Part shown: positions 1 through 8,040 of the stretch, piece by piece
Layout of the letters: the number at the start of each line of letters is the position of its first letter
Numbering within the stretch: position 1 is the stretch's first letter
DNA from: Maricaulis sp034659015
GTDB lineage: Bacteria; Pseudomonadota; Alphaproteobacteria; Caulobacterales; Maricaulaceae
NCBI GenBank assembly: GCA_034659015.1
Contig: JAYEGL010000019.1
Span: 107,285 to 171,284, forward strand
Direction: 5' to 3'
Length of the DNA: 64,000 nt
Program-made: the position numbers and the translations under genes
The notes under the pieces: model-generated
What the model was told of the DNA's origin: nothing
The model's database searches: none
The model's input: only the letters and a program-made list of their open reading frames with translations

Positions 1-63
1 CGCGGGCGCAGGCCCTGCGGCCGGTCAGGGGACGTGTTCGGGGATTCGATATCGGTCGCCATG
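1..63 (-). CDS. Partial CDS at the left edge, possibly TadE/TadG-like
   Basis: Only the first 21 codons lie in the window. The ATG is at 63-61, preceded by a purine-rich GGGAGA-type ribosome site, and the frame stays open to the edge. The visible residues begin MATDIESPNTSP and become basic, with no hydrophobic segment yet. It follows the secretin-N-domain gene by 34 bp on the same strand, so the two are probably cotranscribed. Genes in this position of tad loci are often TadE/TadG pseudopilin-like proteins; that is inference from context only. Confidence 0.45.
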
Positions 64-97
64 CTGCTGGTGTCTCCCGGTATCCTGGGCTGTCCGC

Positions 98-571
98 CTA
101 TTGCTGCGGTCCGCCGGCACCGCCGCCGCTGCCGACACCGGCTTCCGCCACGCTGAGACGGCTGTTCTGGGCACTGGTCAGGGCGCCTTCGCTGTCGGCG
201 TCGTCGCCGACGCGCGGAACCGGATCGCAGACATCGCCGCAGGACAGCGTGTTGCGGCTGGGCCCGCGGAACAGGGCGACCTGGCCGTCCGCCGGCGAGG
301 ACACCACGATGTCGCGCGAGTAGATGATGCGTCCCACCCGGTCGAGCGCGATCACATTGGTGCGGCCCTGAAGGCGGCCGGTGACCACCAGGGTGCGTCC
401 GTCATGGACCAGGGCATCGGCGATCGAGGGATTGCCCACGACCACGGCGGCGGCTTCGCCCGGCAGGCGCACGACCTGCGCATGCTCGACGGCGACGTCG
501 AGGTCGCTGGCGGCCGCCGGAGCGGCCAGGGCGGCGAGCAGGGTGAATGCGGCGGCGATCCGATGGAACAT
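98..571 (-). CDS. Pilus assembly protein with a stand-alone secretin N-terminal (T2SS/T3SS pil_N) domain
   Basis: About 157 residues, exported by a signal peptide ending near AAPAAA. The mature part resembles the N-terminal domain that precedes the BON/secretin region of CpaC/RcpA: the patterns VVRLPGEAAAVVVGNPSIADA and TLVVTGRLQGRTNVIALD are diagnostic. No secretin barrel follows. Instead a short C-terminal tail carries a CGDVC cysteine pair and a Gly-rich end. The start at 571 is preferred over the in-frame ATG at 601 because it has an ACGGAG site 8 nt upstream and leads straight into the signal peptide. It is divergent from pilA and likely acts in the periplasm with the Tad pilus; its exact role is unknown. 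Confidence 0.8.
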   Translation of the reverse strand: MFHRIAAAFTLLAALAAPAAASDLDVAVEHAQVVRLPGEAAAVVVGNPSIADALVHDGRTLVVTGRLQGRTNVIALDRVGRIIYSRDIVVSSPADGQVALFRGPSRNTLSCGDVCDPVPRVGDDADSEGALTSAQNSRLSVAEAGVGSGGGAGGPQQ

Positions 572-680
572 GGAAGCACTCCGTTCCGGTGAACTGAACA
601 TGGCATCCAGTCTCGCGCGCGCGTCTGAATCTTTTCTAAACGCTGCTGGTATTATTTGTTTTTGAAATCGACTGGCACTG

Positions 681-695
681 TTAGTCGATAATTAA
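681..695 (+). promoter_or_regulatory. CtrA-like box upstream of pilA
   Basis: TTAG-N7-TTAA, one mismatch from the CtrA consensus TTAA-N7-TTAA, in the AT-rich 271-bp gap between the divergent pil_N gene and pilA. A weaker TTAA-N7-TTTT match lies at 729-743. In Caulobacter crescentus pilA is activated by CtrA, so a site here is expected if the organism uses that circuit. Functional assignment is inference. Confidence 0.45.
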
Positions 696-842
696 CTATA
701 GCGTAGATTGTCGCTCGTACAGATTTTGTTAAGCACGTATTTTTACTGAACCGAAATCGTTCTCGTGTTTGATGGGCATCGTTCAGGAGGGGTCGGGACG
801 GATCGGCTCCTGATGGTGAGGTACCTACACGGGAGTAAAACA

Positions 843-1013
843 ATGAAACTCATTTCTCGCTTTTTCAAAGACGAATCCGGCGCCACCGCGATCGAGTACG
901 GCCTGATCGCCGCGCTCATCGCCGTTGTCATCATCGGCGCCGTGACCACGCTCGGTACGGGCATCAGCGGTACGTTCGGCGACGTTTCGGCCGAGCTGAA
1001 CACCGGCGGCTAA
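843..1013 (+). CDS. pilA: Flp/Fap-type pilin, major subunit PilA
   Basis: A 56-residue prepilin, the usual size for the Flp family. The basic leader MKLISRFFKDESGATAIEYG contains the prepilin peptidase site: cleavage after Gly13 leaves a mature N-terminus with Glu at the +5 position (ATAIEYG), followed by a hydrophobic helix (residues about 21-38) that packs in the pilus core. The ATG has GGAG 8 nt upstream. A strong terminator follows 26 bp after the stop, so pilA can be transcribed at a higher level than the downstream assembly genes. CtrA-like sites lie upstream. Confidence 0.95.
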   Translation: MKLISRFFKDESGATAIEYGLIAALIAVVIIGAVTTLGTGISGTFGDVSAELNTGG

Positions 1014-1039
1014 TCCCGCAATACCGACGCTGAAATGGC

Positions 1040-1070
1040 AGGGCCGCTCCCGACGGGGGCGGCCCTTTGT
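1040..1070 (+). terminator. Rho-independent terminator after pilA
   Basis: AGGGCCGC at 1040-1047 pairs with GCGGCCCT at 1059-1066 across an 11-nt loop and is followed by TTTGT. It separates the abundant pilin message from cpaA. Confidence 0.8.
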
Positions 1071-1145
1071 CGTTTGGGTCTTGTCCGGGACGCCAACCCG
1101 TTATTAAGGCCTTTCCGGCAGTATCGCGCCATTCCAAGACGGCTT

Positions 1146-1172
1146 GGCCAGGACGGCCAGGACGGCCAAGAC
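1146..1172. repeat. Three 9-bp tandem repeats ahead of cpaA
   Basis: GGCCAGGAC, GGCCAGGAC and GGCCAAGAC stand in tandem just upstream of the cpaA ribosome site. Copy number could change by slippage without touching the coding sequence. Confidence 0.7.
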
Positions 1173-1182
1173 GGGGGATGCC

Positions 1183-1680
1183 ATGCCGATGCTCGCCGAT
1201 ATCCTGCTGATTGCCTTTGCCGGCCTGACGGTCGCTGCCGCCGTGTCCGACGCGGTGCGTTTCACCATTCCCAACTGGCTCGTCGGAGCGATCGCGGCGC
1301 TGTTTCCCCTGATGGCCCTGAGCGCGACGGGCATAGGCTGGACCGGGGCCGGCTTCCATCTTCTGGCCGGTTTTGCCGCGCTGGTCTTCGGTTTCGCCCT
1401 GTTCGCCCCGGGCTGGATCGGTGGCGGCGATGCCAAGCTGATCGCGGCCGCTGCGCTCTGGATCGGCTGGACGGACCTGGCGGCCTTCGCCTTTCACACG
1501 GCCCTGGCCGGCGGCGTCCTTGTGCTGCTGCTCCTGGCCGCGCGCCGCATGGCGCCGGCCTTCCCGCTGCCCGCCGGCTGGGTCGCGCGCTCGGCTTTCG
1601 CCGAAAACGCGCCGGTGCCCTATGGCATCGCCATCGCCGCCGGCGCCCTCTGGACGCTGCCCGGACTGGCCTGGCTCTGA
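1183..1680 (+). CDS. cpaA: Prepilin peptidase CpaA/TadV (A24 family)
   Basis: 165-residue membrane protein with about five to six hydrophobic segments. The conserved aspartates of type IV prepilin peptidases are visible: one in AAVSDAVRFTIPN (the D-x(3-5)-IPN signature) and one in GGGDAKLIAA (the GGGDxK motif). It would cleave the PilA leader at the inner membrane and, in this small TadV type, lacks the methylase extension of PilD. The ATG at 1183 has a GGGGG tract close upstream; an in-frame TTG at 1144 is unlikely because it would add a leader encoded by the tandem repeats. Confidence 0.92.
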   Translation: MPMLADILLIAFAGLTVAAAVSDAVRFTIPNWLVGAIAALFPLMALSATGIGWTGAGFHLLAGFAALVFGFALFAPGWIGGGDAKLIAAAALWIGWTDLAAFAFHTALAGGVLVLLLLAARRMAPAFPLPAGWVARSAFAENAPVPYGIAIAAGALWTLPGLAWL

Positions 1681-1838
1681 GCCCGGGACGACTTGCCCGG
1701 ACCGTTAAGCCCGATGGATTGCAGGCTGCGGTTGCCGGCGTTTCGCGGCGGTTCGCGCCTGGCGCATTTTATTCGAATCACACGGGGTTTCGGCGTGTGC
1801 GGAAAAATCGCCGGTTCAAACGTATTGTCCCGATAGCA

Positions 1839-1853
1839 TTAACGCGACTTTGA
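1839..1853 (+). promoter_or_regulatory. CtrA-like box upstream of cpaB
   Basis: TTAA-N7-TTGA, one mismatch from TTAA-N7-TTAA, about 58 bp before the cpaB start in the 230-bp gap after cpaA. It suggests that the assembly operon may have its own cell-cycle promoter. Inference from motif only. Confidence 0.35.
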
Positions 1854-1910
1854 GGAATTCCGCTTCTCCTGTGGGGCGTATTCGTGCGCCCAAGAGGTTC
1901 GAAGCGTCCC

Positions 1911-2759
1911 ATGAACGCTGTCCGTATTGCCATCCTAGCCGCTGCCGCGATCGCCGCGATCGCCGTGGCTTTCTTCGTCAAGCAGGCGATGTCCGGCCAG
2001 GACGCCGCGCCGCAGGTCGTGCAGGTCCAGGAGGAACGCCCCTCGGTCCGTGTGCTGGCGGCGCGGGAAGATCTCGCGACGGGCGCGCGCACCAGCGCCG
2101 CTGACTTCTACTGGCAGGCCTGGCCGGACGAGGCGGTCTCTCCGGGCTACATCGTCGAGGGAAGCGGCCAGGGCATCGAGGATTTTGCGGGCTCCGTCGT
2201 GCGGGCACCGATCGCCCAGGGCGAACCGATCACCGGACGCCGGCTCGTGCAGCCGGGCGATGCCGGCTTCATGGCGGCGGTCCTGTCGCCGGGCATGCGC
2301 GCCGTGGCGGTCCCGATCTCCGCGGAACGCGGCGCCGGCGGTTTCATCCTGCCGAACGATCGCGTCGACGTCATCGTGTCCTTCGAGGAGGAGAGCGAAG
2401 GCGGCCGCGGATCGCGCCGTGCCTTTGTCGCGCGCACGATCGTGGAAAATGCCCGCGTGCTGGCGATCGACGAGGTCTTCGGCGATGGCGGCGAGGGCGA
2501 GGACAATGTGATCGGCGACACCGCCACACTCGAGCTGACGCCCGAACAGGCGCGTGCGGTCTCCGTCGCCGTGGTGCGCGGCGAGGTCTCTCTGGTTCTG
2601 CGCAGCCTGACCGACAATGAAGGCGGCCCGGTGCTGATTTCCGGCGGCGAACCGCAGGCCTCGGGCGAACTGACCGACAACACGTCATCCCGCAACAGCC
2701 ACGTGACGCTGATCCGCTATGGCCATGTCCAGCAGGTCGCGCTGGCCGGAGACGAGTGA
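1911..2759 (+). CDS. cpaB: Flp pilus assembly protein CpaB (RcpC), SAF domain
   Basis: 282 residues. An N-terminal hydrophobic anchor (about residues 4-24) is followed by a SAF domain recognisable in VRVLAAREDLATGARTSAAD and by the RcpC/CpaB region containing MRAVAVPISAERGAGGFILP and NDRVDVIV. CpaB is a periplasmic component of tad secretin assembly. The ATG at 1911 is chosen because the hydrophobic anchor begins immediately after it. It is followed by cpaC with an 11-nt gap. Confidence 0.93.
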   Translation: MNAVRIAILAAAAIAAIAVAFFVKQAMSGQDAAPQVVQVQEERPSVRVLAAREDLATGARTSAADFYWQAWPDEAVSPGYIVEGSGQGIEDFAGSVVRAPIAQGEPITGRRLVQPGDAGFMAAVLSPGMRAVAVPISAERGAGGFILPNDRVDVIVSFEEESEGGRGSRRAFVARTIVENARVLAIDEVFGDGGEGEDNVIGDTATLELTPEQARAVSVAVVRGEVSLVLRSLTDNEGGPVLISGGEPQASGELTDNTSSRNSHVTLIRYGHVQQVALAGDE

Positions 2760-2770
2760 GGACCGACGCG

Positions 2771-4234
2771 ATGATCCGCTCCCTGATCCTTCTCGCCGCG
2801 ATCGCCCTGGCGGCCGGCCCGGTCCACGCCCAGGCGTCCGGGACCGAGCGCGGCAACACGATGCAGGTTCATATCCGCGAACCCGGCGACGGGCCGGTTT
2901 CGCGTTCGCTCGACCTGCCGCTGTCCAAGGCCGCCGTCGTGCACCTGCCGGTCGATGTGGCCGACGTGCTGGTGACCAATCCGGACGTGGTGGATGCCGT
3001 CGTGCGCACGCCGCGCCGGGCCTATCTGATGGGGATGGGTATCGGCCAGACCAATGCCTTCTTCTTCGATGCCGACGGCCAGCTCATCCTCGATCTCGAC
3101 CTGCGGGTCGAACGCGACCTGTCCCCGCTGCAGAGCGCGCTGGAGCGTTTCCTGCCCGATGCGCGCGTCCAGGCCGAGGCCATGAACGATCACATCGTCC
3201 TGTCCGGCTCGGTGCCGAGTGCCGCCGATGCCGATGCCGCCATGCGCATCGCCCAGCGCTGGGTGGACGATCCGGAAAACATCCTCTCCATGGTGTCGAT
3301 CCAGGCGCGTGAACAGGTCATGCTGAAAGTGCGCATCGTGGAAATGCGCCGCACCATCGTGCGCCAGCTGGGCGTCAACCTGACGGCCGCCGGCAATTCC
3401 GGTGAATTGGGCTTCCAGATCGAGACCGATCCGGAGTTTTCCCGCGTGGGCCGCTTCCTCGGCGGGGCCGGCGCGCTGCTCGACTGGACCAGCGGCAACC
3501 AGACCGGAATCACCGACGTATCGACCCTGCTCCAGGCGATGGAACGCGTCGGCCTGGTGCGCACCCTGGCCGAACCCAACCTGACGGCAATCACGGGCGA
3601 GTCCGCGAACTTCCTGGCCGGCGGCGAATTCCCGGTCCCGGTCGGCCGCGACCGCGACGGCAATGTGATGATCGAATACAAGCCCTTCGGCGTCGGTCTC
3701 GGTTTCACGCCGGTGGTCCTGTCGGAAGGCCGGATCAGCCTGCGCATCTCCACGGAAGTGTCCGAGCTGACCACCCAGGGCGCGCTGAATGCCCAGGAAA
3801 GCTCCGTCGTCGACGAAGACGGCAATGTGATCGGCACTGTGCCGGGGCTGACCATTCCCGCGCTCAACGTGAACCGGGCGGAGACCACGGTGGAGCTGCC
3901 CTCCGGCGGGTCCATGGTGCTGGCCGGCCTGATCCAGGAAGAAACGCGGCAGAACCTCGACGGCGTGCCCGGCGTGCGGAACCTGCCCGTGCTGGGCTCG
4001 CTGTTCCGCTCGCGCGATTTCGAGAACCAGGAAACCGAGCTTGTCGTGCTGGTGACGCCCTACCTCGTCGATCCGGCCAATCCGAACCAGTTGAGCACGC
4101 CCGCCGACGGCTATCGCACGCCGCACGAGGCGACGGCCTTCCTCTTCAACCGGATCAACCAGGTCTATTCGGTGCCCGGCGCCGATACCGGCGATCAGGG
4201 CTGGAACGGCCCGGTCGGCTATCTGTTCGAGTAG
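2771..4234 (+). CDS. cpaC: Type II/IV secretin CpaC (RcpA), outer-membrane pore of the Tad pilus
   Basis: 487 residues. Signal peptide through about residue 21 (GPVHAQA), then the pil_N domain (LSKAAVVHLPVDVADVLVTNP), a BON-like domain (about 115-185), and the secretin homology domain, ending with the family signature around VELPSGGSMVLAGLIQE and LPVLGSLFRSRDF...ETELVVLVTPYLV. Oligomers form the outer-membrane channel for the Flp fibre. The start at 2771 has GAGG 9 nt upstream; the earlier GTG at 2756 overlaps the cpaB stop but lacks a site. Confidence 0.95.
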   Translation: MIRSLILLAAIALAAGPVHAQASGTERGNTMQVHIREPGDGPVSRSLDLPLSKAAVVHLPVDVADVLVTNPDVVDAVVRTPRRAYLMGMGIGQTNAFFFDADGQLILDLDLRVERDLSPLQSALERFLPDARVQAEAMNDHIVLSGSVPSAADADAAMRIAQRWVDDPENILSMVSIQAREQVMLKVRIVEMRRTIVRQLGVNLTAAGNSGELGFQIETDPEFSRVGRFLGGAGALLDWTSGNQTGITDVSTLLQAMERVGLVRTLAEPNLTAITGESANFLAGGEFPVPVGRDRDGNVMIEYKPFGVGLGFTPVVLSEGRISLRISTEVSELTTQGALNAQESSVVDEDGNVIGTVPGLTIPALNVNRAETTVELPSGGSMVLAGLIQEETRQNLDGVPGVRNLPVLGSLFRSRDFENQETELVVLVTPYLVDPANPNQLSTPADGYRTPHEATAFLFNRINQVYSVPGADTGDQGWNGPVGYLFE

Positions 4235-4245
4235 TGGAGTTGGTG

Positions 4246-4914
4246 ATGACGGCCTACCGCAACACATTCGCAGCCCTGGCCTCGCTGGCCGCGCTTTCGG
4301 CCTGCGCCGCCACGCCGACGGCAGACTTCGGCCTGCCGCAGGCCTCCGCCGTGGCCGAAACCTTCCGCAGCGAAATGCCGATCGATCCGCGCGACAACGG
4401 CCTGACCTGGGCCCAGCGTGACCAGCTCGCGGCTATCGCTCAGGAATACATGTCGCGCGGTCACGGGCCGCTGGTGATCAGCTATCCGCAGGGTGCGGCC
4501 AACCAGGACGCCGCCATCGGCGCGATCTCCCGGGCGCGCACCTTCTTCTACGAACAGGGTATCGACTGGCGCCAGATCGCCGGCGGTGCCTATGAGGCGC
4601 GCGGCGGTGAGCCGGGCCGGCTGATCTTTTCCTTCCGCCGCTATGCCGCGGTGGCGCCGGAATGCGGCCGGCAATGGGACAATCTCGCCGTCGAGCGGGA
4701 CAACCGCCCGCACAGCAATTTCGGCTGCGCCATGGCAGCCAATCTCGCCACGATGATCGCCGATCCGCGCGATCTGGTGGCACCGCGGACGATGGGGGTG
4801 CCGGACACGGGCCGGCGGCAGACCGTGCTCGACAATTACCGGGCCGGGGAGGCGACTGCGACTGCGCGGTCCGAAGACGAGAGCGGCGCGGTCTCTCAAG
4901 TCGGCGACAACTAA
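4246..4914 (+). CDS. cpaD: CpaD pilus biogenesis lipoprotein
   Basis: 222 residues with a lipoprotein signal ending in the lipobox LSAC, so it is lipidated and probably outer-membrane anchored, consistent with a pilotin-like role for the CpaC secretin. The CpaD family match is seen in LTWAQRDQLAAIAQEYMSRG and the C-terminal CGRQWDNLAVERDNRPHSNFGCAMAANLA-like block with its Asn-Phe-Gly-Cys core. ATG 4246 has GGAG 7 nt upstream and is preferred over the overlapping GTG at 4234. Confidence 0.92.
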   Translation: MTAYRNTFAALASLAALSACAATPTADFGLPQASAVAETFRSEMPIDPRDNGLTWAQRDQLAAIAQEYMSRGHGPLVISYPQGAANQDAAIGAISRARTFFYEQGIDWRQIAGGAYEARGGEPGRLIFSFRRYAAVAPECGRQWDNLAVERDNRPHSNFGCAMAANLATMIADPRDLVAPRTMGVPDTGRRQTVLDNYRAGEATATARSEDESGAVSQVGDN

Positions 4915-4935
4915 AGGGGGCGAAAGGCGCGAAAA

Positions 4936-6498
4936 ATGAACGACGCAAACAGAGCCCTGAAGACCGATCCGCTGCTGGATGGCGACGACCCCTTCCTGGA
5001 AGCGGCCGATGTGGAGCGCATGCTGCTCGGCGAAAGCGAGCCCGAGCCCGAGCTTGAGCCGAAGCCGGAACCGGCGGCGATGAATGCGCCGCAGGGCGGT
5101 TTCGGTGCCGGCTACGAGATCGAGGACGAGGATGATCCCTTCCTCGACGAAACCGGCTTCGAGGACACGGCGGAGGCCTATGCGCCGGCCGCCCGGCCGC
5201 ACCAGCCCTACGATCCGGCCGAAGGCGGCTTCGAGGATCTCCGCGAGGAGATCGCCGCCGTCGGACCGGGCGATGCCTTCTATGGCGAGGTCGACAGCGA
5301 TGTGTCCGACCAGCCGGTGCCGCGGATTTCGGTCGGCGCCTTCTGCGAACGGCCGGAAACCGGTGCTCTGATCCACAACGCCGCCAATGACCGGCGCCTG
5401 GCGAAGGCGCATGTGAATGTCGAGCTGGGCGGCCTGCCCGCCGCGATCGAACGCTATCACGACGAGTCGACGCCGAACCTGCTGATCGTGGAGACCGGCA
5501 TGCGCGGCCGCGGCCTGTTCGACCAGCTCGAGGAGCTGGCCGGCGTGTGCGATCCGGAAACCAAGGTCATCATTGTCGGCGCCGCCAACGATATCGGTCT
5601 CTACCGCGAGCTGATCAAGCGCGGCGTGAGCGAGTACCTCGTGCCGCCGATGACGCCGCTGCACCTGATCCGCACGATTTCCGACCTTTTCCTCGACCCC
5701 GACCAGCCCTTTGCCGGCAAGTCGATCGCCTTCATCGGTGCCAAGGGCGGCGTGGGATCGTCGACCGTGGCCCACAATTGCGCCTGGGCGCTGACCGAGG
5801 GGCTGCAGTCCGATGCGGTGCTGGTCGACATGGACCTGTCCTTCGGCACGGCCGGCCTCGACTTCAACCAGGATCCCGCCCAGACGCTGGGCGACGCGCT
5901 GGCGGAACCGGACCGCCTCGACGACGCGCTGCTGGACCGTCTGCTGGTACGCTGCACGGAGCGGCTCAGCCTGTTCTCCGCGCCGGCCACGCTGGACAAG
6001 GACTGGGAGTATTCCCCGGCAGACTACGAGATCGTGCTCGACAAGGTTCGCCGCCAAGCGCCCTTCGTGGCGCTGGACCTGCCGCACATGTGGACGCCCT
6101 GGGTGAAGCAGACCCTGCTCAGCGCCGACCAGGTCGTGGTCACGGTGGCCCCGGATCTGGCGTCGCTGCGCAATGCGAAAAACCTGTTCGATCTGGTCAC
6201 CAGCGCGCGCCCCAATGACGAGCCGCCCAAGGTCGTGATCAACATGGCCGGCATGCCCAAACGCCCGGAAATTCCCGTGAAGGATTTCGCCGAGGCGCTG
6301 GGCACGCAGCCGGCCCTTGTCCTGCCCTTCGAACCGCAGCTCTTCGGCAAGGCGGCCAATAACGGGCAGATGATCACCGAGCTCGACGCCAAGTCCAAGG
6401 CGGCGGAAGGCTTCGGCCATCTGGCGGGGCTGGTGACCGGCCGGGTCACGACGCCGCAACGTTCCCGTTCCCTGTTCGGAAAACTGTTCGGAGGCTAG
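4936..6498 (+). CDS. cpaE: CpaE/TadZ pilus localisation ATPase
   Basis: 520 residues. An acidic, proline-rich N-terminal extension (about 1-125) with an EPEPELEPKPEPA stretch precedes a receiver-like domain (about 130-255) and a MinD/ParA-type ATPase domain. The Walker A segment GAKGGVGSST lies at residues 268-277: the signature lysine is present but the second lysine of canonical KGGxGKT is replaced by serine, as is common in CpaE/TadZ proteins. It is expected to position the pilus machine at a cell pole. It sits 21 nt after cpaD and 6 nt before cpaF. Confidence 0.93.
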   Translation: MNDANRALKTDPLLDGDDPFLEAADVERMLLGESEPEPELEPKPEPAAMNAPQGGFGAGYEIEDEDDPFLDETGFEDTAEAYAPAARPHQPYDPAEGGFEDLREEIAAVGPGDAFYGEVDSDVSDQPVPRISVGAFCERPETGALIHNAANDRRLAKAHVNVELGGLPAAIERYHDESTPNLLIVETGMRGRGLFDQLEELAGVCDPETKVIIVGAANDIGLYRELIKRGVSEYLVPPMTPLHLIRTISDLFLDPDQPFAGKSIAFIGAKGGVGSSTVAHNCAWALTEGLQSDAVLVDMDLSFGTAGLDFNQDPAQTLGDALAEPDRLDDALLDRLLVRCTERLSLFSAPATLDKDWEYSPADYEIVLDKVRRQAPFVALDLPHMWTPWVKQTLLSADQVVVTVAPDLASLRNAKNLFDLVTSARPNDEPPKVVINMAGMPKRPEIPVKDFAEALGTQPALVLPFEPQLFGKAANNGQMITELDAKSKAAEGFGHLAGLVTGRVTTPQRSRSLFGKLFGG

Positions 6499-6504
6499 TC
6501 TGCC

Positions 6505-8037
6505 ATGTTCGGCAAGCGCGCCGGAGGTCCCACCGCACGCCCGACAACGCCCGCCCCGCCCCCGGCGGAGGTGACGGACGCGCCGCGCGAGGATGGCGGC
6601 GAGGACCGGCGTGCGGAAACCCCGGCCGCAAGGCCGGCGCCGAAGCCTGCCGCCAAACCGGCTCCCAAGCCGGCGCCGCAGGTTTTCCAGGCGGCCAAGT
6701 CGCCCAAGCCGGCGGCCGGCGCGGCGGCGCGCACGCGGCCGGTCCCCGACGCGACGGGGCGGTCCGAAGAGTATTACGCAATCAAGACGACGATCTTCAA
6801 CGCGCTGATCGACACGATCGATCTGGGCCAGCTGGCGCGCCTGGACAACGAAACCGCGGCCGAGGAAATCCGCGACATCGTTACCGAGATCATCTCGATC
6901 AAGAATGTCGCGATGTCGATCGCCGAGCAGGAAAACCTGCTCCAGGACATCTGCAACGACGTGCTGGGCTTCGGCCCGCTGGAGCCGCTGCTGGCGCGCG
7001 ACGACATCGCCGACATCATGGTCAATGGCGCCGATGACGTCTTCATCGAAGTCAATGGCCGGGTCGAGCGGACAAATATCCGCTTCCGCGACAATGCCCA
7101 GCTGATGAATATCTGCCAGCGCATCGTCAGCCAGGTCGGCCGCCGGGTCGACGAGAGCTCGCCGATCTGTGACGCCCGCCTGATGGATGGATCGCGCGTC
7201 AATGTGATCGCGCCGCCGCTGGCCCTGGACGGTCCGACGCTGACCATTCGTAAGTTCAAGAAAGACAAGCTGAAGATGAAGGACCTGGTGGAGTTCGGCT
7301 CCATCACGCCGGAAGGCGCCAAGGTCCTGTCCATCATCGGCGCCAGCCGCTGTAACGTGCTGATCTCCGGCGGTACCGGTTCGGGCAAGACGACGCTGCT
7401 GAACTGCATGACCGGCTTCATCGAGGAAGACGAGCGGGTCGTCACCTGCGAGGACGCCGCCGAGCTGCAGCTGCAGCAGCCGCACGTGGTGCGCCTGGAA
7501 ACGCGCCCGCCGAACCTGGAAGGCTCCGGCCAGGTCACCATGCGCGACCTGGTGAAGAACTGCCTGCGTATGCGCCCGGAACGCATCATCGTCGGCGAGG
7601 TGCGCGGCCCGGAAGCCTTCGACCTCCTGCAGGCCATGAATACCGGCCATGACGGCTCGATGGGCACGCTGCACGCCAACTCGCCGCGCGAGGGTCTGTC
7701 GCGGATCGAATCCATGATCACCATGGGCGGCTACAACCTGCCGACGCGCACCATCCGCGAGATGATCGTCGGCTCGATCGATGTCGTCATCCAGGCCGCC
7801 CGCCTGCGCGACGGTTCGCGCAAGATCACCCACATCACCGAAGTGGTCGGCATGGAAGGCGATGTCATCGTCACCCAGGATCTCTTCCTCTACGAGATCC
7901 AGGGCGAGGACGAGCATGGCCGCATCCTCGGCCAGCACGCCTCGACCGGTATCGCGCGTCCGAAATTCTGGGACCGCGCACGCTATTTCGGACTGGAACG
8001 CGAGCTCGCGAACGCACTCGACGCAGCGGAGGTCTGA
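6505..8037 (+). CDS. cpaF: CpaF/TadA secretion ATPase powering Flp pilus assembly
   Basis: 510 residues. A low-complexity Pro/Ala/Lys-rich N-terminal region (about 10-85) precedes the T2SSE-type ATPase. Walker A GGTGSGKTT is at residues 289-297. The Walker B/His-box region follows, with RIIVGEVRGPEAFDLLQAMN and GHDGSMGTLHANSPREGLSR, both diagnostic for the TadA/CpaF branch. It hydrolyses ATP at the cytoplasmic face and drives TadB/TadC. The ribosome site GGAGG lies across the cpaE stop, so the two are translationally close. Confidence 0.96.
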   Translation: MFGKRAGGPTARPTTPAPPPAEVTDAPREDGGEDRRAETPAARPAPKPAAKPAPKPAPQVFQAAKSPKPAAGAAARTRPVPDATGRSEEYYAIKTTIFNALIDTIDLGQLARLDNETAAEEIRDIVTEIISIKNVAMSIAEQENLLQDICNDVLGFGPLEPLLARDDIADIMVNGADDVFIEVNGRVERTNIRFRDNAQLMNICQRIVSQVGRRVDESSPICDARLMDGSRVNVIAPPLALDGPTLTIRKFKKDKLKMKDLVEFGSITPEGAKVLSIIGASRCNVLISGGTGSGKTTLLNCMTGFIEEDERVVTCEDAAELQLQQPHVVRLETRPPNLEGSGQVTMRDLVKNCLRMRPERIIVGEVRGPEAFDLLQAMNTGHDGSMGTLHANSPREGLSRIESMITMGGYNLPTRTIREMIVGSIDVVIQAARLRDGSRKITHITEVVGMEGDVIVTQDLFLYEIQGEDEHGRILGQHASTGIARPKFWDRARYFGLERELANALDAAEV

Positions 8038-8040
8038 GGC

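Noticed and set aside
101..592. Plus-strand frame of 163 codons at the left end
   Set aside because: Antisense to the secretin-N-domain gene, whose signal peptide and domain are convincing; no ribosome site or domain on the plus strand.
5743..5766. Inactive CpaE because the second Walker A lysine is missing
   Set aside because: Serine or alanine at this place is common in the CpaE/TadZ family, so it is not evidence of decay.
4219..7938. A 1239-codon open frame on the minus strand opposite cpaD-cpaE-cpaF
   Set aside because: Low-complexity His/Arg/Asp-rich translation with no domain; it is antisense to three certain genes and arises from high GC at third positions.
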